DNA from: Umboniibacter marinipuniceus
GTDB lineage: Bacteria; Pseudomonadota; Gammaproteobacteria; Pseudomonadales; DSM-25080
NCBI RefSeq assembly: GCF_003688415.1
Contig: NZ_REFJ01000001.1
Coordinates: 354,645-418,644 of the forward strand
Direction: 5' to 3'
DNA: 64,000 bases
Shown here: positions 56,095 to 63,955 of the stretch, piece after piece
Numbering within the stretch: position 1 is the first letter of the stretch
Layout of the letters: each line of letters starts with the position of its first letter
Position numbers and translations under genes: made by a program
Notes under the pieces: model-generated
What the model was told of the DNA's origin: nothing
Databases searched by the model: none
The model's input: only the letters and a program-made list of their open reading frames with translations

Positions 56095-56108
56095 GTACTT
56101 CGAATGCA
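56095..56108. promoter_or_regulatory. Probable weaker LacI-family operator upstream of the cupin gene
   Basis: GTACTTCGAATGCA: the half-site TTCGAATGCA is identical to the site at 57171, while the other half is degenerate. It lies in the 164-base gap between the second SnoaL gene and the cupin gene. Confidence 0.5.
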
Positions 56109-56193
56109 AAAAGCAAGTTGCTGGCAGCCCCCAGTGATGATCAGCCTGGATTTGACCTACTATCACTCGGGGCTTGCAGAGCTATCTTGGCGG

Positions 56194-57150
56194 CTATGCT
56201 TTACGGCAGAAGCGCTCGTCCATCAATTCGAAAACGTCCAGTCCAAGCTGGAGGAGAATGTGGATGATGTCGATACCTACCCAGTTCTCTTTGAGTTTAT
56301 CGCCGTCTCGTCGCCAGATATCCATCACTCGAAGCGTAATGGATTGACCTGTAGCAGCGAGACCTAGCCAATGTGGTCCAGTATGGGTTGCCGACATATG
56401 AGGCCAACCACCGGTAGCCGCGAAATCGCCTTCTCCCACGTAGCAGGTAGAGACGTCGACACTTCGGTCAGGGAAGCCACGCAGGAATGGCCCCTGATGG
56501 AGTCGGCGGAAGCCATCTATGCCGCGAGTAGTGCCAATGCCGGCAGGGCCATACCACATGAAATCGTCATGCCAGTAGTCTGCTAGCTTCATTGATTCTA
56601 ATGACTGGCCGTCATATCGCCCGAGTTCCGCCAACATATCTTTAATAAGCTGGACTGTGCTTAGGCTGCTATCCTGCACGCTGCTTGAGGCGCGGGTAGG
56701 AGCCATAATCAAACCGTCAAAGCCTAAGGACGGACGGATGGGGTTCACGCCAACTTGATTCATGGCATCGAGGAAATCCAGAATCACTTCGCCACGATTA
56801 ACAAGCCCGTCTTTAACACCAATAATCTCGGTAAAACGCAAATGAAGTGCTCGGCCTGTGGTGGGAATGCCAAATAGTGGCGCTACCAAATTGCCAATAA
56901 AATAACCGCTGGCCATTACCCATTGCTGACCGTTGTCATCACCTTCTACATCCACCAATACTTTGCGCTCAACATCTGGCATGGCAGTGGCAATGGGACG
57001 CCAGAACTTTTCGATACAATCATCGAGGCTCTCGAGGTCATTGATTGGGTGAGCGGCCGCCCAACTGAAATCATCGCTCACCAGCGATGATAATTGCTCT
57101 GGAGAGTGAGTAAGTGCTTGGTAAAAAGCTTCAACAATTTGTCGACTCAT
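56194..57150 (-). CDS. Double SnoaL-like (NTF2-fold) protein, copy B
   Basis: 318 residues with two SnoaL-like domains: about 3-135 (IVEAFYQALTHSPEQLSSLVSDDFSWAAAHP ... LHLRFTEIIGVKDGLVNRGEVILDFLDAMNQVG) and 165-305 (MKLADYWHDDFMWYGPAGIGTTRGIDGFRRLHQGPFLRGFPD ... GQSITLRVMDIWRRDGDKLKENWVGIDIIHILLQLG). The second resembles ester-cyclase/SnoaL proteins more closely. First gene of the minus-strand arm; a LacI-type palindrome sits 21 bases before its ATG. Function unknown. Confidence 0.82.
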   Translation of the reverse strand: MSRQIVEAFYQALTHSPEQLSSLVSDDFSWAAAHPINDLESLDDCIEKFWRPIATAMPDVERKVLVDVEGDDNGQQWVMASGYFIGNLVAPLFGIPTTGRALHLRFTEIIGVKDGLVNRGEVILDFLDAMNQVGVNPIRPSLGFDGLIMAPTRASSSVQDSSLSTVQLIKDMLAELGRYDGQSLESMKLADYWHDDFMWYGPAGIGTTRGIDGFRRLHQGPFLRGFPDRSVDVSTCYVGEGDFAATGGWPHMSATHTGPHWLGLAATGQSITLRVMDIWRRDGDKLKENWVGIDIIHILLQLGLDVFELMDERFCRKA

Positions 57151-57170
57151 GGGAATCCTTGGGATATTTT

Positions 57171-57184
57171 TGACTTCGAATGCA
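57171..57184. promoter_or_regulatory. Predicted LacI-family operator upstream of double-SnoaL gene B
   Basis: TGACTTCGAATGCA, a full match to TGnnTTCGAAnnCA. Its reverse complement with flanks (TTGCATTCGAAGTCAAAAAT) is almost the same as the 47325 site some 10 kb away, too long to be chance and marking the outer limit of the regulon. Confidence 0.75.
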
Positions 57185-57228
57185 AAATTAGCTCAAGAGA
57201 CCGAATCTTGCAACTAATTTGTCGCAAA

Positions 57229-58155
57229 TTATTGCGTATTAGTGGCTTGGTAGGCCTCAGTAATTAGCTTGGCGAGGGTTTGAGTAGCTTTCCCGGCATG
57301 ATTAAGCTGCCAGGCAACATAGTTCATTAAATTGGTGCTGAGCGGTCTCGCTAATTCTACTAGCGCTCCCGTCGAGAGTTCATGGGTGATCTCGTGTCGA
57401 GGTAAATGACCGATACCTAATCCACTCAGTATTGCCGCCTTTTTCTGCGAGCGAGTTTGTACATAAAGATCATAACGTCTATCGGCCAACCCCGCTTGAC
57501 GAGCCAGATCTTGCTGGACTGTATCACGAAGAATCACTCGCTTTACGCCATCAAGATGACCGAGCTCCGTTAAGTCAGCGGGCATTTGATGCGGAGTTTG
57601 CACGGGAGTTGGCAAATTCTTAGCGGCGCAGACCAAGGCCATGTCCAGCGAGTTGAGCTTCACACAGCGGAAGTTACACTGCGGGGGGATGGGTCCAGGA
57701 ACACCTACTAGCAGATCAATACTACTGGCTGATAGCGCCTCCCAGCCACCATTGAGCACCGTTTCGATAAGCTCTATTTCAATATTGGGATGACTACGAC
57801 AAAACACGCTTAGTGCTTGGTAGAACGGAATGTCGTTAACCGTGGCTTCTAAACCAATGCGAATTCTTGGCTCCCAGCCCTGAGCGCGCTCGAAGGCGCG
57901 ATCTTGAAGACCACTCAAGTGCTGCAAGATCTCTCTACCGTCATGGAGGATTAGTTCGCCAGCAGCGGTGAGCACGGAGCGACGCCCCTGGCGCTGAAAA
58001 AGGGTCAAACCAAGTTGCTCTTCTGCTTTGCTAATGCTGTACGAGAGGGCTGCGGTGGTCCGTTCCAACTCCTCGGCGGCGCGAGCAAAGCTGCCTCGCC
58101 GATCAATCGCGTCGAGGATCATTAGGAGTTGGGTGTCCAAAAGTTGCTTCTTCAT
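57229..58155 (-). CDS. LysR-family transcriptional regulator (YhaJ-like)
   Basis: 308 residues. HTH LLMILDAIDRRGSFARAAEELERTTAALSYSISKAEEQLGLTLFQRQGRR, followed by a LysR substrate domain. It is divergent from a glutathionyl-hydroquinone reductase and a pirin gene, a neighbourhood reminiscent of E. coli yhaJ beside yhaK and yqjG, which supports control of quinone or aromatic stress functions. A perfect inverted repeat lies in the shared promoter region. It is not obviously part of the LacI-type regulon, though it ends 45 bases from the outermost operator. Confidence 0.9.
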   Translation of the reverse strand: MKKQLLDTQLLMILDAIDRRGSFARAAEELERTTAALSYSISKAEEQLGLTLFQRQGRRSVLTAAGELILHDGREILQHLSGLQDRAFERAQGWEPRIRIGLEATVNDIPFYQALSVFCRSHPNIEIELIETVLNGGWEALSASSIDLLVGVPGPIPPQCNFRCVKLNSLDMALVCAAKNLPTPVQTPHQMPADLTELGHLDGVKRVILRDTVQQDLARQAGLADRRYDLYVQTRSQKKAAILSGLGIGHLPRHEITHELSTGALVELARPLSTNLMNYVAWQLNHAGKATQTLAKLITEAYQATNTQ

Positions 58156-58167
58156 ATTGTTAAGTTC

Positions 58168-58189
58168 AATTTAACTAATTGATTAAATT
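58168..58189. promoter_or_regulatory. Inverted repeat in LysR/yqjG divergent promoter
   Basis: AATTTAA (58168-58174), 8-base spacer, TTAAATT (58183-58189), perfect arms. It lies 13 bases before the LysR ATG and 65 before the yqjG ATG. Position and symmetry suit autoregulation by the LysR protein. Confidence 0.55.
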
Positions 58190-58253
58190 ATGGTTATTTT
58201 TTTAATGGTTCGCCAGCGTTATAGTCATATCATCAAAATTAAGGAGAAAAATC

Positions 58254-59204
58254 ATGGGACTATTACAGAACGGTGAGTGGGTTGATAAATGGTACGATAC
58301 CAAATCATCGAACGGCGAATTTGAACGCCAAGACAGTGCCTTCCGAAATTGGGTGACGGAGACTGGTGAAGCAGGACCTTCAGGGAATTCTGGCTTCAAG
58401 GCAGAATCTGGGCGCTATCACCTCTATGTGAGCTTGGCGTGTCCCTGGGCGCACCGAACGCTAATCTTCAGAGTATTAAAGTCGCTGACGGAACATATCG
58501 ATGTCACTGTGGTTGATTACCTGATGCTGGAAAACGGCTGGACGCTAGATGATCCGCTGTATCAAAAGTCATTTCTCTATGAACTGTATCTGAAATCGAA
58601 ACCCGAGTACGAAGGCCGAGTAACAGTTCCTGTGCTTTGGGACAAAAAGACACAGCAAATAGTCAGTAACGAATCGGCTGAAATTATTCGCATGATGAAC
58701 TCGGCATTTAATCGTTTAACCGGTAATACCGAGGATTTTTACCCCGAAGCTTTGCGTGGCGAAATCGACGAATTAAACGCGTTGATCTACAAAACGATTA
58801 ACAATGGCGTTTACGCCAGCGGTTTCGCCACTGACCAAGCTGTTTACGAGCGCCATGTGAAAAAGCTATTCGAAAGTCTCGACCTGCTTGAGACGCGTTT
58901 GGGTCAACAGCGTTATTTGGTAGGTGAGCAAATTACGGAAGCGGACTGGCGCTTGTTTACCACACTGATTCGCTTTGACAGCGTCTACGTTGGCCATTTC
59001 AAGTGTAACCTTCGTAGTATTGAGAGCTATCCAAATCTGTCGGCCTATTTGCGGGAGTTGTATCAAGTTGAAGGTGTCGCTGAGACCGTGGACTTTGAGC
59101 ATATCAAGGGGCACTACTACGAGTCGCATCGAATGATCAACCCCACAGCAATCGTTCCAGCGGGCCCAATGCTAGATTTTTCGAGCCCGCATGGGCGCGG
59201 TTAA
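58254..59204 (+). CDS. yqjG: Glutathionyl-hydroquinone reductase (YqjG family, Xi-class GST)
   Basis: 316 residues. MGLLQNGEWVDKWYDT at the start, catalytic Cys motif YVSLACPWAHRTLIFR, VPVLWDKKTQQIVSNESAEIIRMMN and the C-terminal helical domain with EQITEADWRLFTTLIRFDSVYVGHFKCN, all standard for YqjG/PcpF. It reduces glutathionyl-hydroquinones to free hydroquinones with glutathione. AAGGAG precedes the ATG. Followed 12 bases later by a pirin gene. Confidence 0.94.
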   Translation: MGLLQNGEWVDKWYDTKSSNGEFERQDSAFRNWVTETGEAGPSGNSGFKAESGRYHLYVSLACPWAHRTLIFRVLKSLTEHIDVTVVDYLMLENGWTLDDPLYQKSFLYELYLKSKPEYEGRVTVPVLWDKKTQQIVSNESAEIIRMMNSAFNRLTGNTEDFYPEALRGEIDELNALIYKTINNGVYASGFATDQAVYERHVKKLFESLDLLETRLGQQRYLVGEQITEADWRLFTTLIRFDSVYVGHFKCNLRSIESYPNLSAYLRELYQVEGVAETVDFEHIKGHYYESHRMINPTAIVPAGPMLDFSSPHGRG

Positions 59205-59216
59205 GGAGTAACCACG

Positions 59217-60071
59217 ATGACCACTGAACGCAAGCTTGAACAGAAAGTCCGATCCATTGAGACCGCAGATGGCGATGGTGTAAAAATCCGCCGCATTGGT
59301 GGGCAAGCAATGCAGCAGAGAATGGACCCATTTCTGATGCTAGATGAATTTAACAGTGATAAATCAGCTGACTATATGGGAGGTTTTCCCAGTCACCCTC
59401 ACCGGGGCTTTGAAACCATCACCTACATGAAAGCGGGCAAAATGCGCCATCGCGATCATATGGGTAATGAGGGCGTCATCGGTCCCGGTGACGTCCAGTG
59501 GATGACTGCCGCTCGCGGTGTCATTCATTCGGAAACGCCAGAGCAATTAGACGGCTTAATGCAGGGGTTTCAAATCTGGCTAAATCTGCCTAGCACCGAG
59601 AAAATGAAGCCTGCAGCCTATCATGATTTTAAGGCTGAGCAGTTAGCTCGGGCAGAATTTGGTGCGGGCTCGGAGATTGCAGTGATTGCCGGAAAGGTAG
59701 CGCTACACAGCGGCTCGGATGAAGCGCTGCAATTAACGGGGCCCTTACCAGCTATGACCACTAAGCCACACTTGATTGAGCTTGAGTTGGCGGCCGAAGA
59801 GGAGGTCGAGTTGCGGTTTAACGCCGAAGAACCGGCGTTTGTTTACGTCTTCGAGGGCGCAACAACCGGTCTGAAACAGTGGGAGATGGGGCTCTATTCG
59901 GCTGGTGACACGCTTACTCTTGCCGCTACCAATGAAGGCGCGACGCTGTTGGTGTTAAGTGGAAAGCCAATTCAAGAGCCAATCGCTCAGTATGGCCCGT
60001 TTGTGATGAACACAAGAGCCGAGCTTGAACAGGCGATGAGTGATTATCGCTTGGGGACATTAACCCACTAA
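59217..60071 (+). CDS. Pirin family protein
   Basis: 284 residues: N-terminal cupin with metal ligands in GGFPSHPHRGFETITYMKAGKMRHRDHMGNEGVIGPGDVQWMTAARGVIHSE, and a C-terminal pirin domain (PAFVYVFEGAT). Some bacterial pirins, such as E. coli YhaK and YhhW, show quercetinase activity or respond to redox stress. Pairing with yqjG and a LysR regulator suggests a quinone/flavonoid or nitrosative-stress role. Its last 12 bases overlap the end of the convergent phr gene. Confidence 0.92.
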   Translation: MTTERKLEQKVRSIETADGDGVKIRRIGGQAMQQRMDPFLMLDEFNSDKSADYMGGFPSHPHRGFETITYMKAGKMRHRDHMGNEGVIGPGDVQWMTAARGVIHSETPEQLDGLMQGFQIWLNLPSTEKMKPAAYHDFKAEQLARAEFGAGSEIAVIAGKVALHSGSDEALQLTGPLPAMTTKPHLIELELAAEEEVELRFNAEEPAFVYVFEGATTGLKQWEMGLYSAGDTLTLAATNEGATLLVLSGKPIQEPIAQYGPFVMNTRAELEQAMSDYRLGTLTH

Positions 60072-61457
60072 TTGTTCCTTCGCAGCCGCAAAGGCCGTCA
60101 TTACACGGTCTTTGCTTTTCGAGCGATCAATAATGGCTGAGCAGTAAGCGGTTGTTAGTTGGTGTTTATCACACCAGCCATGGGGATCGTGAATTGCCTT
60201 GTCAGGGAGGTCTTTGAGCTCGGGAATCCACGCACGAATAAACGCTCCCTGCTCATCAAATCTCTGACTTTGTCGAATAGGGTTGAAGATTCTAAAGTAA
60301 GGTGCCGCGTCGGCCCCCGCACTGGCGGCCCATTGCCATCCGCCGTTATTGCTGGCGAAGTCACCGTCGATTAGCACGGACATGAAGTACTGTTCACCCC
60401 ACCGCCAGTCAATCATCAAGTCTTTGCAGAGAAAGCTAGCGACTACCATGCGCAGTCGATTATGCATCCATCCGGTAGTGTTGAGACACCGCATGGCAGC
60501 GTCCACGATAGGAAAACCCGTTTTGCCCTCACACCAGGCCTCGAAATTCCGCTGGTTATTATCCCATTGAATCAGATCAGTGTACGGCTGAAAGGCTTTG
60601 TCTTTGGATATGTCGGGGTAGGCGAACATCAAGTGGCGGTAGAAATCTCGCCAAATTAGTTCGCTCAGCCACACTGACTCGCCGTTGTTAAGCTCGCCAA
60701 TACTTCGTCCCCGCAACAATGACCTCACGCAGGATTGAATCGAAATGGCGCCGATGGCTAGATGAGGAGAAAGCTTGCTGGTGCCGTCAATTGCGGGGAA
60801 GTCACGTAATTCGTCATATTCACGCGCCGCATCTTGAACAAAGCGTTGCAGTGTATTCTTTGGATGTAGCCAGTGGGAGACATCGGGAAGTGTAGCAATC
60901 CGCCGAGAAGTGTAGGCGTCAACTTCGGTGGAGGGTTCAACGGCCGGTAATTGACTTGATACCTTGATAGGGCTGACTAACGCCTCATTCCAGCGGCTTA
61001 ACCAAGCGCGTTTAAAGGGTGTGAAGACTTTAAACATCGTACCTTGGCCGGTGGTGATGGTGCCTAAGGGTTGAACGGTATCTATACCGTAAAAACTGAC
61101 CCTTCCATGAAAGTGATTACTTACAAACTGGTCGCGCTCAAGTTCATGGATGCCACTTTCTCGATTGGCGTAGATGCCGTTACACCGCAATGCGGTGGCA
61201 AGATCAACAACGGCCCCAGCGGCCTGATGAAAATTCTCGGCTGTTAAGATCCTCAGTACTACACCACGCTTTGCTAACTCACCGTTGACGGCGCGAAGTT
61301 GATGCATTCTCAACGCGTTTTGATGCGCTGAGCCTGCGTGTTGTTTGCTGATTTCAACATAGACAGCGAAGACCGGAGTGTTGGTCTCAAGTGCAGCAGC
61401 CAGTGCTGGATTGTCATCGATTCGAAGGTCATTTCGAAACCATACCAGTTGTGACAT
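60060..61457 (-). CDS. phr: Deoxyribodipyrimidine photolyase (class I CPD)
   Basis: 465 residues: N-terminal Rossmann-like antenna domain (LVWFRNDLRIDDNPALAAALE) and C-terminal FAD domain. FAD and DNA motifs: TSKLSPHLAIGAIS, WLSELIWRDFYRHLMF, GKTGFPIVDAAMRCLNTTGWMHNRLRMVVASFLCKDLMIDWRWGE and LIDGDFASNNGGWQWAASAG, including the Trp electron-transfer positions. It repairs UV-made cyclobutane pyrimidine dimers with light. Last gene of a five-gene minus-strand unit. Confidence 0.95.
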   Translation of the reverse strand: MSQLVWFRNDLRIDDNPALAAALETNTPVFAVYVEISKQHAGSAHQNALRMHQLRAVNGELAKRGVVLRILTAENFHQAAGAVVDLATALRCNGIYANRESGIHELERDQFVSNHFHGRVSFYGIDTVQPLGTITTGQGTMFKVFTPFKRAWLSRWNEALVSPIKVSSQLPAVEPSTEVDAYTSRRIATLPDVSHWLHPKNTLQRFVQDAAREYDELRDFPAIDGTSKLSPHLAIGAISIQSCVRSLLRGRSIGELNNGESVWLSELIWRDFYRHLMFAYPDISKDKAFQPYTDLIQWDNNQRNFEAWCEGKTGFPIVDAAMRCLNTTGWMHNRLRMVVASFLCKDLMIDWRWGEQYFMSVLIDGDFASNNGGWQWAASAGADAAPYFRIFNPIRQSQRFDEQGAFIRAWIPELKDLPDKAIHDPHGWCDKHQLTTAYCSAIIDRSKSKDRVMTAFAAAKEQLVG

Positions 61458-61479
61458 GACTCGATTCTATCCTAGGTAG

Positions 61480-62442
61480 TTAAAGGGCATAACGGAGGTT
61501 TAGCTCATCGGGATACGGATGCAGGTAGCGTTGCTTGGCAACGTACTCATCGGGATAGGCAGCCAAGAAATGACGAATCAGGGTAAGTGGTGCGAGTAGT
61601 GGGAGATGACCGTTGCGATAGTCAGTGATGACCTTGGCGAACTCTTGACGCTGAGCCGAGGTGAGGTGATTTTTAAAGTAACCTTGAAGGTGCTGCAACA
61701 CATTGGTGTGGGCCTTTCGGCTCACCGGCTTACTGATTGAACGCATAAATTCCACAATGTAGCATTCACTCAAACTTTGAAGGTCGCCGCTGAGGTCGGA
61801 CAGTAGCTGTCCCAAGGTCTTGTAGGCAGCAAGGCTATGCGCCATTAAGAGATACTTGTACTGACTATGAAACTCTATGAGCTTACCGGCCGTCAAACCT
61901 TCGGCTATGACATGCTGCCAGTGGCTGTAGGCGTAAACTCTAGTGATGAAATTTTCTCGCAATAGCGCGTCGTTCAGGCGACCATTTTCTTCAACGGGCA
62001 AGATGGGGTTGTGTTGCATGATTTCATTTGAAAAAAGCCCTATGCCATCACTGGTACTCATTTTCGAATCGCCTTGGTATAGCTTGACTCGCTCCATCCC
62101 ACAGCTTGGCGACTTAGCGCAAAAAATATAGCCGCTAATCTTTTGGTCTAGCGCCACAGCCTGCTCTTTCCCGTAAGCAACGAGCGCTTCGGTGACATCG
62201 TTACCTTTGGCCGATGTGGCGATGATCTGGTCGTCGTGTTGCTCCAGACGAATGGTTGGTCTAGGGACGCCTAGTCCGATTGCAGCCTCTGGGCAAAGCG
62301 GTACGTATTCAACAAAATCACTGAGCGCATCGGTGCAGAAAGCGGAGCGCTTGTGACCACCATCGAAGCGAACGGGCTCGCCTAACAGGCAGGCGCTAAT
62401 ACCGAGTCTAATTTTTGTTTTTGGAATGAAGTCGCGATACAT
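61480..62442 (-). CDS. DUF523-DUF1722 fusion protein (YbgA-related)
   Basis: 320 residues. The N-terminal DUF523 domain has Cys motifs ISACLLGEPVRFDGGHKR, VPLCPEAAIGLG and AKSPSCGMERVKLY, the cluster ligands known from the thiouracil desulfurase TudS group. The C-terminal DUF1722 (FHSQYKYLLMAHSLAAYKTLGQLL) equals E. coli YbgA, whose gene precedes phrB. A tRNA or nucleobase thiol-related role is possible but unproven. GAGGAAC precedes the ATG. It ends 22 bases before phr. Confidence 0.9.
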   Translation of the reverse strand: MYRDFIPKTKIRLGISACLLGEPVRFDGGHKRSAFCTDALSDFVEYVPLCPEAAIGLGVPRPTIRLEQHDDQIIATSAKGNDVTEALVAYGKEQAVALDQKISGYIFCAKSPSCGMERVKLYQGDSKMSTSDGIGLFSNEIMQHNPILPVEENGRLNDALLRENFITRVYAYSHWQHVIAEGLTAGKLIEFHSQYKYLLMAHSLAAYKTLGQLLSDLSGDLQSLSECYIVEFMRSISKPVSRKAHTNVLQHLQGYFKNHLTSAQRQEFAKVITDYRNGHLPLLAPLTLIRHFLAAYPDEYVAKQRYLHPYPDELNLRYAL

Positions 62443-62454
62443 AATGTTCCTCGT

Positions 62455-63150
62455 TTACCAAGCAATGGCTTCATGTTGCCAATCTGTGAACAGGGCTCTG
62501 TCCGCGGATACTGGCTGGCTACATAATGAATATAGGCGTGATGCGACAAATTGGGGAGAAAATAACCGTTCTGCGCTCACGTTCTTTTGAAATGGCTTCG
62601 ATAATTCAGTGTCGGTGGTTCCGGGGTGAAATGCAATCACCGTGGTGCTCGGGCTACGGTGGCGTAACTCCGCAGCTAGGCATTGCAACATCTGGTTCAG
62701 GGCACTTTTTGACGCCCGATAGCTGTACCAGCCGCCGAGGTGGTTGTCATCAATACTGCCAACTCTGGCACTGAGCACACTAATCAAGCCTCGAGTTTTC
62801 GGCTTGAAAAGAGGCAGCAGGTACTTCAGAAACAACATGGGGACGATGGTATTACTGTGAATGAGGCGCTGAAAGTAGTCGCTATCAAAGGCCTTCAAGC
62901 TCTTCTCGGGAAAACTCCCTTCGCTAACTAACTGCCCGTTGAAAATATGAACACTTAATTCGTCTGCCGTGCTGAGGTTCTGGCAAACCTCTCTAATACT
63001 GGTTTCGCTGTAATCACAGTGAATGGCGTCCGTAATGTCTTGCGACGAAATACGCGTGATGAGCGTTTCTGGCTCCAGCTCCAGTATCTGCTGGTAAAAG
63101 GCTTTGGCGATACCGCCGCCAGCACCGATTATGATCCGATGTACACTCAT
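62455..63150 (-). CDS. SDR-family protein in the photolyase operon
   Basis: 231 residues. The N-terminal nucleotide loop is short (IIIGAGGGIAKAFYQQIL); the centre has LISVLSARVGSI and the catalytic YSYRASKSALNQMLQCLAAELRHRSPSTTVIAFHPGTTDTELSKPF. This is the CsgA/C-factor-like SDR subgroup that frequently sits in marine photolyase operons. Cofactor and substrate unknown. The start overlaps the upstream gene stop (ATGA). Confidence 0.85.
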   Translation of the reverse strand: MSVHRIIIGAGGGIAKAFYQQILELEPETLITRISSQDITDAIHCDYSETSIREVCQNLSTADELSVHIFNGQLVSEGSFPEKSLKAFDSDYFQRLIHSNTIVPMLFLKYLLPLFKPKTRGLISVLSARVGSIDDNHLGGWYSYRASKSALNQMLQCLAAELRHRSPSTTVIAFHPGTTDTELSKPFQKNVSAERLFSPQFVASRLYSLCSQPVSADRALFTDWQHEAIAW

Positions 63151-63542
63151 GACTTCGAACCGTTGGCCTCACAATGGCCGTCGCAACGTTTTTTACCCGT
63201 TAGTAAAAGGCTAAAATATTCTCGGTGTTTGGCGAAGATTCGATAGCCAAGGTTGGCGAAGCTTCGAATGATCGGCCAGCGTAAAACACGCAACCAGGGT
63301 TTCTTGCCTACCGTTTCCCAGAGTAGTACATTCGCGTCCACAGCGGTTCGCAGCTGTCCTTGAAAGTCGATGACATGCAGTGTTGCTACCGCATCAGAGT
63401 GTGTTATCCCCAATGGCAGAGACAGTTCGTCATTGAGATCCACGAAATGGATGCGTGAATGGATGTCGAATCGAGCGAGGGCATCCATCTCCCTAGCACA
63501 GAGCGGGCAGGAACCATCGAAAAAAACGGTTAGTCGAGTCAT
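63147..63542 (-). CDS. DCC-family thiol-disulfide oxidoreductase-like protein (DUF393)
   Basis: 131 residues. The N-terminal FFDGSCPLCAREMDALARFD is the defining DxxCxxC motif, in a thioredoxin-like fold. The C-terminal RWPIIRSFANLGYRIFAKHREYFSLLLTG is typical, with further Cys after it (KKRCDGHC). Presumed redox protein; partner unknown. It overlaps both neighbours by 4 bases. Confidence 0.88.
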   Translation of the reverse strand: MTRLTVFFDGSCPLCAREMDALARFDIHSRIHFVDLNDELSLPLGITHSDAVATLHVIDFQGQLRTAVDANVLLWETVGKKPWLRVLRWPIIRSFANLGYRIFAKHREYFSLLLTGKKRCDGHCEANGSKS

Positions 63543-63955
63543 AGTAGTATCACCATAGTTAAGTGCATGAGTGCCACCAGAGTGGTCACAACGCGGCGTA
63601 GGCGCAGATAGCTGTCGTCGGTTTCCTGTTGAGCCTCTAGCCGGTAAAGCAGGATAAAGAGAAAGCTATTCACGATAAGCACGAACAGCACTGAGGACTG
63701 AAGCAGCGCGAACCAACTCGCTAAGGTCAGCAAATTCGTGGCTACAAACGGCGCTTTCATTTCCTGCGGCCGATACCGCGAAGCGCCCCATATAGAGCCA
63801 GCTAGAAAGCTTATGATGACCGTCCCATAGCTAGTAAAAATCTCTGCTGGCAAATATCCGAAAAGCGAGATGCCCACAAATTGCGCAATGGCGGCGCCAA
63901 TAAATGGCACCATGCCAAGGGTGGTAAGGAGACGAATGCGATGTTCATGCTTCAT
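63539..63955 (-). CDS. DUF3429 membrane protein
   Basis: 138 residues with four hydrophobic helices and motifs typical of DUF3429 (LGMVPFIGAAIAQFV, YGTVIISFLAGSIWGASRY). Function unknown. It is the first gene of the photolyase unit visible here; about 45 bases remain to the window edge, so an upstream partner cannot be excluded. The stop overlaps the DCC gene start (TATGA). Confidence 0.82.
   Translation of the reverse strand: MKHEHRIRLLTTLGMVPFIGAAIAQFVGISLFGYLPAEIFTSYGTVIISFLAGSIWGASRYRPQEMKAPFVATNLLTLASWFALLQSSVLFVLIVNSFLFILLYRLEAQQETDDSYLRLRRVVTTLVALMHLTMVILL

Noticed and set aside
63149-63162. Further copy of the LacI-type palindrome (TGACTTCGAACC)
   Set aside because: Only the left half and core match; it lies at an unrelated coding junction of the photolyase operon.
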